A stretch of DNA of 64,000 nucleotides, from NCBI RefSeq assembly GCF_964355755.1, contig NC_092674.1, positions 19,239,001-19,303,000 of the forward strand, written 5' to 3'. The stretch's first letter is position 1, and the number at the start of each line of letters is the position of its first letter. The notes under the pieces are model-generated. The model was not told the origin of the DNA, did not search any database, and worked only from the letters and a program-made list of their open reading frames with translations. Origin of the DNA: Antedon mediterranea. Taxonomy: Eukaryota; Echinodermata; Crinoidea; Comatulida; Antedonidae. This document shows, piece by piece, positions 56,881 to 64,000 of the stretch. A program made the translations under genes and the position numbers.

Positions 56881-57755
56881 AAAATCTATTTAAAATATAA
56901 AAATGGTTATAATAGTGGCATGCAAAATTAAAGTTATATAAAAGAAAAAAACATTATACATATAAGCAAAAATTGAGTTAGCCAAAACCATTGACTCTGA
57001 AGTGTAACCTTATCACTTTCACTCTCTCTCTTCTCTCTCTTAAAAAAAATTAAAATTAAAAATGAATTTGGTATAAAATTCGCGTAAATCAAACATAAAT
57101 CGGTTGAAAATAAAATTACAAAACTTAAAAATGGTATGTTACATTGAACATACGTCAAATCGTGCGACAACTCATCGCATTCTAATGGCCTTCAAACATA
57201 AATCATCAAATTAAAACATAAAACTCAAGAAACTGTGGCTGATTAGCCTAAAATCAAATATCAAACTTAATCACTTAAAACTTTAAAAGAAACAAATGTG
57301 TGTGTCCCGTTGACACAAACTTATCCACAATATATCATTATCGTCACAACTTTATCGATTTAAGCATTTATATTTACAGGTAATTACGATTTCAATCGGT
57401 CGACAAATTCGACTTTTGTACTCAATGTAAAAAAAATTACAATTAAAAGTACTAAGAAAATCTCCTGTTCTTGTATATCAATTAATTAATGCTTGAGATC
57501 AACGACTCAAAGGTTAAACAAAATATTTGTTACAAAATGATTGTCGTTCTTTTCAATATCTCAATATATCGATCATTCAAAATTCAAAATTTAATCTTTA
57601 TCAAAAAACTCGTTACAAAATCAATACTCATAAATTCAATTCTCTTTTAACTGAAATCACATCATTACTAAACAAATCTCATCAAATACGTAGACTATGC
57701 TATCATTAATTTAGCAAATGTCGTAATTAAAAAAAATTTCTTGCAAAAAATTAAA

Positions 57756-60437
57756 TCAGTAACTTGTTGCATTATACAAACGTTTTATGAATCGTTTTGG
57801 CGATCCACTTATCGGTATCTGTTTATCATTAATGATCTCTTTAATCAATTTATCTGTATCGTTATATCTGTCAATATTCCACCAAAAGTTGCGATCATTA
57901 GATTCGTGTTTTGTTTTATCGGTGTTGCGTTTAGCTGAAGTCGGTTTAGAATATGAAACTAAAACTTGGAAATGTCCTGCTTTAAATCTACCTCGGTTTA
58001 ATGTCATATTTGAATCATTAGGTGCTGTCATAATTAGATTAGTTTGTTCCTTGATTTGTTCTTCTTTCATTTGGAATGGGGCTGCTAATCCCATGTTATT
58101 CTCTACACAGTCAATGTAAGGTTGCAAGTTAAGGGGTTCTATCTTAGTTGGATGTGTAAGGGTATCTGATTGCAATTGGGCTGGTGTCCTATCATGTTCG
58201 TCTACAAATTCAACATTGATTTCGTCATTTACTACATTAATGGTGTTTTGGATTTTATCGTTATTATCATCGGTGGGTTCATTCAACAATTGTTTAAGTT
58301 TTTGTAGATGTGTAAAATTTTTGCGTTCTTTGGGTGTTCTCATAAAACAGGGTTTCAGTCTGTTATAATTGAATACGTCACGAAGTATTTCTCCTTTAAT
58401 CGTCGCTAGGATGTAGTGTGTTCTGTCTAGTACTTCATGAATCACTAATGGTCCGACCCATTCTGCGGCGATTTTCTTTGAATTTGCCGTTAGTGATGAT
58501 GATGTTGGCTTGTATAAATATACGAGTTGTCCTACTGAGTAAATTGGACTTTTTTCTAAGCGTTGGGAAATCTTTGAGTTTTGGACGTTTTGTTGTGTTC
58601 GCTGTAATTGTAGCATTGTCTGTGAAATGTTTTGAAATTTCTTCTTGAGATGTTCAAAGTATTCTTCATAGGAATGAGACAATCCTGAAATAGGGTTAAA
58701 TGCTAATGAGGTCAAACTTGGAGGTTGGCGGCCAAAAACTAATTCGTAAGGGGAGTGGTTTCCTAGATGTGGGGATGAAAACGAGTTATAATCATAACAT
58801 GTTGTTGATACAAATCTAACCCAATCTGTTCCGAATTGGTTAAGGTTGACCTTTAACAGGTCCGATACGGTGCGGATATGACGTTCAACTTGTAAACTAC
58901 CGTGATTGTGGACGCTGATGATTTTCCTATCAATATTAAGGGTGTTACATAATAGTGTTAATAATTTTCCTGTAAGGGAGGTTGCTGCATCTGAAATAAG
59001 ACGAGATGGGGGTCCAAAAATACTGATTACCTTTTGAATTAGTGCTTCACAAATTGTTTCGGCATCAATGGATTTCAAAGGTACACAAATCAAAAATCTA
59101 GTTATCTCATCACATACTACCATAATATGTTTAAAACCTGAAGGTGATGTTGGCATACTTTTAAAATCTAGACTGAGTGTATGAAAGGGACGGTAAGTTG
59201 CTGGTACTCGATCGTATAAAGGACGTAATTTATCGGTTTTGGGACGAAATTGTTGACATCTAAGACACGCTTGGGTATAATTGTTGACTTTCTCGAACAT
59301 AAGAGGCATGTAAAATAATTTCCTAATAGTAAGGTAAGTACGCATCGTACCTTGGTGGCTACTTAACAAATTGTCGTGATACTGAGAAATAATAGTCTCT
59401 GCTAAGTTTTCAGGAACAGCTAATTGCAATACAAATTCTCCACCTTTATCTTGGAAAAATAAACGGAATAGTAAACCGTTGCACAATATGTACTGCTCTG
59501 ACTTATTTTGAACTGCACGAGCTGCTTTCTTATCAGCTGGAAGGATATCATGAGCTAAATAATCGTAAACTGGTTTAAAGAATGGTGAAGTTTCTTGTTC
59601 AACACGTAATCGTTTAACATCTACTGGGAGGTTATAATCTCTAATTATCTTTCTTTGAATAACATCCATTAATCTATCTAGGTCTTGTTGTTTTGGGATG
59701 TGTGCTGACTTAAATTCAGTTATGTTGGGTACTAGTGGTTTGGGCGATGTATACGATTCAACTGGTACATTTCGATGTGTAGTGTCTTTGCTTTGCTTGT
59801 TTTTGTCTACTAGTCGTTCCTCTGGAGGTTGTCGAATGTTTACATTACGTATTGGGGGTGGCGTTACGATGGGTGGCGTTGTGATGGGCGGTGATCGATG
59901 TGCGTTTGTTTGTTGTCTCGTGATTATCTGTGGTGTAGTGGTAGGTTGAGGTGTAGGTCGCGTGTTTGTTGTCACTGGGTTTTGATTAATGACAGGCGTT
60001 TGTACTGGTTTGGGTTTATGTAGGTCAGGTATATTTATTCCCATTTTCTTGGCGTATGACCTTGTTACTGGTCTGCTAGTAGATGTGTTTGTAATCGGGT
60101 TAAGAGATTCAGTCTCTGTAATATTAAATGCAATGGGTACAACTTGATCAATTTCGGAATCGTCGTCACGAGGGGCTCGGGAGAGAAAATCTGCTAAAAC
60201 TAATTCAGTTCCTTTCTTATAACCAATTTGGAAAATGTATCCGGACAATCGTAATATTAGTTTCTGTAAACGGGGTGTACATGGCTGATCTTTTGAATTC
60301 CAAATTTGTACAATTGCTGAGTGGTCTACGAATGCATCAAATTCGCAACCCTTTAGTAAGTGTCGAAATGCTGAAACGTTAATGTAAAGTCCAAATAACT
60401 CTAATTCTGTGACGCTATATCGTTGACTTGTGGTAAG
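57756..60437 (-). CDS. pol: Retrotransposon pol, downstream part: end of RNase H plus integrase
   Basis: The frame is open from about 60437 (just after the frameshift) to the stop at 57756; the numbered 830-residue part starts at 60248. It opens with the second half of RNase H (TELELFGL, FVDHSAI). A ~120-residue Pro/Thr-rich linker follows. The integrase zinc motif lies at residues ~291-332 (YHDNLLSSHQG and CLRC), and the catalytic triad is D361 (LDFKS), D420 (ISDAATS) and E456 (QVERH). A GPY/F-like module is near residue 610 (EWVGPLVIHEVL). The last ~180 residues form a C-terminal extension that I do not recognise. All integrase catalytic residues are intact. Confidence 0.85.
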   Translation of the reverse strand, partial: LTTSQRYSVTELELFGLYINVSAFRHLLKGCEFDAFVDHSAIVQIWNSKDQPCTPRLQKLILRLSGYIFQIGYKKGTELVLADFLSRAPRDDDSEIDQVVPIAFNITETESLNPITNTSTSRPVTRSYAKKMGINIPDLHKPKPVQTPVINQNPVTTNTRPTPQPTTTPQIITRQQTNAHRSPPITTPPIVTPPPIRNVNIRQPPEERLVDKNKQSKDTTHRNVPVESYTSPKPLVPNITEFKSAHIPKQQDLDRLMDVIQRKIIRDYNLPVDVKRLRVEQETSPFFKPVYDYLAHDILPADKKAARAVQNKSEQYILCNGLLFRLFFQDKGGEFVLQLAVPENLAETIISQYHDNLLSSHQGTMRTYLTIRKLFYMPLMFEKVNNYTQACLRCQQFRPKTDKLRPLYDRVPATYRPFHTLSLDFKSMPTSPSGFKHIMVVCDEITRFLICVPLKSIDAETICEALIQKVISIFGPPSRLISDAATSLTGKLLTLLCNTLNIDRKIISVHNHGSLQVERHIRTVSDLLKVNLNQFGTDWVRFVSTTCYDYNSFSSPHLGNHSPYELVFGRQPPSLTSLAFNPISGLSHSYEEYFEHLKKKFQNISQTMLQLQRTQQNVQNSKISQRLEKSPIYSVGQLVYLYKPTSSSLTANSKKIAAEWVGPLVIHEVLDRTHYILATIKGEILRDVFNYNRLKPCFMRTPKERKNFTHLQKLKQLLNEPTDDNNDKIQNTINVVNDEINVEFVDEHDRTPAQLQSDTLTHPTKIEPLNLQPYIDCVENNMGLAAPFQMKEEQIKEQTNLIMTAPNDSNMTLNRGRFKAGHFQVLVSYSKPTSAKRNTDKTKHESNDRNFWWNIDRYNDTDKLIKEIINDKQIPISGSPKRFIKRLYNATSY

Positions 60438-62457
60438 ATTTTGGAATAATAACCTATTATGTGTTCTTTACCGTTTACTGTTTGTGTTAAATATGAACCT
60501 GTTGCGGTTCTAGAAGTGTCGCTATATAGCGTAAATCTACCTTCTTTTCTAGGCATTTGAAGAGTTGGTGGTTTAACCATTAAGTGTTTAATTTCGTCAA
60601 ATGCTTTCTGGTGTTCAGTGGACCAACAAAATTTTCGGCGTTTGCTTGCGAGTGTGTGTAACGGACGTAAAATTGATTGTATTTGAGGGAAAAAATGGGA
60701 TACATAATTTACTGCACCAATAAATCGTTTAGTTTCTTTATGGGTTCGTGGAACTGGCAAATTTCGGATAGCTGCACACCTGTCGCCTAATGGTGTGATA
60801 CATGCGTGTCCTGAAGAATTAATCAGGATGGTGTGTCCCATATATTGCACTTTATTCTTGAATAACTTACATTTCTTTGGACAAATTATAAAACCATTTA
60901 ATTTTAGGGCTTGTAAAACGGAAACGAGGTGCTGCTTATGAGCAAATTTGTCTTGGCTAAATAAAATAATATCATCGTGATGGGCGATACAGAATTCTCT
61001 AGAATTTGGGATTTCATTTAAAATTTCGTCAATCTTTGCTTGAAATATACCTGGCGAAACGTTTAATCCTTGTGCTAATCTTTTATAATAATAATGTTTT
61101 CCACCATGATATGAAGCTATACCTGTATATTGTTGGGCATGTTCGGCTAATGGTACACAGTGGAACGCTGATTTCAAATCAATTACGCTAAGAATCTGTG
61201 CATTAGCGTTACCTATTGTTTTCAGAGTTTCGGCTAATAATGGGAATGGGTGATTAATACGTTTTATCCTGGAATTTAGATAGCGAAAGTCTGTGACAAC
61301 TCTTTTATCTTTTGAATTTTTCTTTGAAACAAGAAGGACAGGGGAAGTATACGATTGGTGTCCTACTGCTAAGATTCCTAATTTGACTAATTTGTTCAAT
61401 TCGGCCTCAATAACATGTTTGTCTTTGTCTGTCGCGAAGTATGGTCGAATAAAAAATGGTTCATCGTTAGAGAGGTGTATGTCAGCTTTGAAGTTTGGGC
61501 AGCTAGATAGTTCACCATAAAGTGAAAATGCGTTTCTGTTTTGTTGTAAGGTTTTATACAAATCTTCTTTTTCTCTATGTGTTAAAACGCTGTCTGTTAA
61601 ATCAACTTGTTTTCTAATTATTTCTTCCTCGGTTAAAGATAGCAATGGGTCTGTACGTTCTAAATGTGGGTACTTGTTTGCGTTGTCATTGGTCAACTTT
61701 ATTCTATCAATTGGTAGGTCGTTAGTAACTGTTACAAGGTTGGTTAAGTGAAGGCTCGCGATAGGTTGATGTGTATTTAGAGATACGTTTCTGTTTGTGT
61801 TGTTAGTGATATCAATGTTGGTTTCTCCTCTATGTAATTTTACTAACATATCTGATGGACAAAGTTTTGAAATATGGGTGGTTGCATGTAGAACAACATC
61901 AGAATTGCGTACGAAGGCGGGAACCCTTCCTTTTAATTTAACTGTTCTAGTATCACCGGGTTTAAGAAAAATCTTGTGTACTGGACGAAAGCTAAAAATC
62001 TTTGGTCTAATGCGAAATGTGTTTTCCTTAAAATTTAAAGTGCCGTCGAGTTCAGACAATGTTTCGGTTCCAAGTATCAGGTCAATACCTGTCAAATTTT
62101 TAACGATTAATGCTGAAATTTTAAATTTGTGTCCTTGGATAAATAATTCGAATTGCACTAAGTGGTTGGCATATAAGAAGTCACCGTTACCTAATCGAAA
62201 TTTAGTTGTGTTCACTTTAACTGGCTTTAAACGCGATAAATAAAGTGAGGAATTAACGTACGATTGTGAGATTATAGTTCTAGTTGAACCACTGTCAAAT
62301 AAAGTTAAAACATTTCTACCATCTGGTAAATTTCCTTTAACGTAATTTCTGTCGTTAAGTAGCAAATCAATATTATCTGAATTCCCTAAGTATTTTGCCT
62401 TAAAATTGTCGTATTTAGTATGGGGGGCCAGATTATAGGCGGCATCTAGTCCCCTTT
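60401..62457 (-). CDS. pol: Retrotransposon pol, upstream part: protease, reverse transcriptase, start of RNase H
   Basis: The frame opens in the -1 frame at the gag stop (about 62457) and closes at 60401; the last genuine residues end near 60440. The aspartic protease has LTLFDSGSTRTIIS. The RT palm has SVIDLKSAFHCVPL and CIAHHDDIILFS; the usual Y-x-D-D is H-H-D-D here, with the two catalytic Asp retained. RNase H begins TLYSDTS. A one-base deletion in an A run at about 60439-60442 shifts the frame within RNase H, so the 654-residue ORF ends early and the rest continues in the next frame. Confidence 0.85.
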
Positions 62458-62466
62458 TTAAAAATC
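62455..62466 (-). promoter_or_regulatory. Gag-pol -1 frameshift site at the gag stop codon
   Basis: On the minus strand the gag frame ends GAT TTT TAA inside a TTTTTAAAAA run. A one-base backward slip on TTT gives TTT TTA AAA and enters the open pol frame directly. The overlap is at the stop codon itself, and no ATG for pol lies nearby, which supports programmed frameshifting. Confidence 0.55.
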
Positions 62467-63417
62467 CTGCTGGTGGCTAGGGTAGTAATTGTTTGACTGT
62501 TGGTATGGGTATGGCGGGGGATAGTTTCCGTAGGAGCGGTTTTGTTGTCGGCAGTGCCTTGCTATGTGGCCTGGTTTCCCGCAGTAATAACAGGTTGGGG
62601 GAGGTTGTCTATATCTTGGGGTCGGTGGGGTCTGGAATCGGGGTTTGTATGGGCTTGGGCTTCGGTTTCGTCTTGGGATATAATTTCGGGTGGGGGAACG
62701 TGAGCGTCGAGTATCATCATTATGGGATCGTTTTGTTGTGGCCATGTCTAACTTGAGAGAATTTATCTCATGTTGGAGCGATTCGAGACTATTATCTGTT
62801 TCCTTATTGATATTGAATGAAACTTCCCGTGTGGCATCATCTACGGAAAGGTCAAGGTAATTTTGTGTGCTATTTACAATATTTTCAATAGTGGCATCGA
62901 TTGGGGTGGACATGGCTACAGCTGCTCTACATTTTGGTGGAATGGTCGAAATAAATTTATTCTTTATCTGCTGGTCAGCGTATCCAATTCTGTCTGCGGC
63001 TTGTTTGATTTTGGTTAAGTGCTTTTCGGCGTTGTCGCCAGTGGTGTATGTAATTGAATCGTATTCTCTTATGTGCGCATAGATTGATTTGTTTTTACTA
63101 AACCTGTTGATGAATTGGGTTTTTAAGGATTCCAGTGAATCAAACTGCTTTCCCTCAATCCAGAGTCTAGCTTGGCCCTGAAGGCTACGTTTAAAAATAC
63201 TTATTACATTAATTAATTGGGCATTGTTTACAGGATTTTCTAAAGTGTGGGCCTCAAGGTAGTCGGTAAACGATAAGTAGTGTGCACTACATTGGTCGTG
63301 ATCGGTTATGGAACCGTCATATCTTTTGGGAAGGAAATCGGTTTGTCTTAGGTGGGGCACGGGGTGAGGATTGACGGGCTCATTTAAAATTACTTCGTTA
63401 TCAACAACGTCAACCAT
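62458..63417 (-). CDS. gag: Retrotransposon Gag with one CCHC zinc knuckle
   Basis: 319 residues from a true ATG at 63415-63417. The central capsid-like part contains the retrotransposon-gag pattern (RSLQGQARLWIEG, then FINRFSKNKS). A basic Arg/Ser/Pro-rich segment follows, then a single zinc knuckle, CYYCGKPGHIARHC (C-x2-C-x4-H-x4-C), near residue 280, and a Tyr/Pro/Gln-rich tail. Gag packages the element RNA into cytoplasmic particles. The reading frame is intact. Confidence 0.9.
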   Translation of the reverse strand: MVDVVDNEVILNEPVNPHPVPHLRQTDFLPKRYDGSITDHDQCSAHYLSFTDYLEAHTLENPVNNAQLINVISIFKRSLQGQARLWIEGKQFDSLESLKTQFINRFSKNKSIYAHIREYDSITYTTGDNAEKHLTKIKQAADRIGYADQQIKNKFISTIPPKCRAAVAMSTPIDATIENIVNSTQNYLDLSVDDATREVSFNINKETDNSLESLQHEINSLKLDMATTKRSHNDDTRRSRSPTRNYIPRRNRSPSPYKPRFQTPPTPRYRQPPPTCYYCGKPGHIARHCRQQNRSYGNYPPPYPYQQSNNYYPSHQQDF

Positions 63418-64000
63418 ACTTTATAATATTAATTAATCAAAATATCAAAAACAATTTAGTGTATATATATGTAAACTCTCACTATTCAATCAAGGTTACA
63501 AATCAAAAATCAAAATGGTTTTGACTTACCCCAAATGCTTCGGATCCAATTAAAAATGAATTAAAGGAATGCAAAAAGTGTTAAAAAATGTTTAAATGTT
63601 CAAACAACGAATTAAAAAAATGTTAAAAGTGCTCATCAATGTTCAAATTTTCAAACAACGAATTAAAAAAAATGCGAAAGGTGTTCATCAATGTTCAAAA
63701 AAGTAAATGTTAAAAAAACGATCGAAAAAAAAACGGCGTGAAGTTGAAAGTGTCCAAACGAAACAGTTCTTGTCCGCTTGCTTCTGTTTTGATTCTTCTT
63801 GGGTCTTCCTCGATTATCTTCTTTGTCTTTATCCAATGGTTATAATTTGATAAAATTTCTGCTTGTCTCGATCTCATTCAAATATATAATTTCAGCTTGT
63901 CTTTTGTGTCTTCTTCGATTATCTTCTTTGTCTTCATCCAATGGTAATAATTTGATAAAATTTCTGCTTGTCTCGATCTCATTCAAATATAATTTCAGAT
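63418..64000 (-). other. Retrotransposon leader with a ~105-bp direct duplication
   Basis: Untranslated leader upstream of gag. Between about 63795 and 64000 a ~105-bp segment ('tcgattatcttctttgtct' to 'tgcttgtctcgatctcattc') is present twice in tandem with few differences. Short 'gttcaaa..gttaaaa' words repeat at 63560-63720. No LTR or primer-binding site seen before the window ends. Confidence 0.6.

Larger units (their letters stand above)
56275..64000 (-). mobile_element. Ty3/gypsy-type LTR retrotransposon, nearly complete, runs off the right edge
   Basis: Order on the minus strand is leader, gag, protease-RT-RNase H-integrase, 3' UTR of about 900 bp, polypurine tract, LTR. RNase H before integrase is the Ty3/gypsy order. 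No env-like ORF is seen. The only clear damage is one frameshift in RNase H. The 5' LTR and primer-binding site were not found within the window, so they should begin beyond position 64000. Confidence 0.85.

Noticed and set aside
62493-62756. 87-codon Gly/Val-rich plus-strand ORF
   Set aside because: Shadow of the gag C-terminus, which has a complete zinc knuckle on the minus strand.

Overview
The window looks like nuclear DNA of a marine invertebrate deuterostome, most likely an echinoderm. It is AT-rich with large introns, GT-AG exons, a tRNA-derived SINE, several dispersed repeat families and the scattered 'taggcct' motif common in such genomes. This placement is inference; no rRNA or mitochondrial marker is present.

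Region 1 (1-19.2 kb) is host DNA. A short exon of an unidentified gene lies at 269-345. One plus-strand gene of at least 14 exons runs from 9362 to 17146 and encodes a long coiled-coil protein with two C-terminal EF-hand-like segments. The rest is AT-rich non-coding DNA with repeat families R1 (6.0-7.4 kb) and R2 (18.0-18.7 kb) and a 15-bp intronic minisatellite.

Region 2 (19.45-26.97 kb) is the standout. It is a compact, intronless, GC- and CpG-rich cluster of about eight ORFs on both strands with short intergenic gaps. It carries an intact FEN1/XPG-type nuclease, several membrane or secreted small proteins, and three larger proteins I cannot assign. One ORF is broken by an in-frame TGA. The layout is that of a fragment of a large double-stranded DNA virus integrated into the host genome; the virus family is not determined. 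It is bounded on the left by a broken R1 copy and on the right by about 17 copies of a 63-bp repeat.

Region 3 (29.7-47.8 kb) holds two minus-strand secreted C-type lectin genes. The downstream gene is a plain single-CTLD lectin. The upstream gene has the same exon plan but continues from the CTLD into two exons encoding FG-GAP/VCBS-type beta-propeller repeats. Both CTLDs keep EPN and WND motifs, which predict Ca2+-dependent mannose-type binding and suggest a role in recognition or immunity. A 4.4-kb inverted-repeat transposon carrying a decayed nuclease-like ORF sits in one intron, with two non-LTR retrotransposon fragments nearby.

Region 4 (49.4-53 kb) contains hairpin-forming satellite arrays with a 68-bp unit. 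Region 5 (56.3 kb to the right edge) is a minus-strand Ty3/gypsy-type LTR retrotransposon: 3' LTR, polypurine tract, pol with one frameshift, gag, and leader. It has inserted into another R1 copy, and its 5' LTR lies outside the window.
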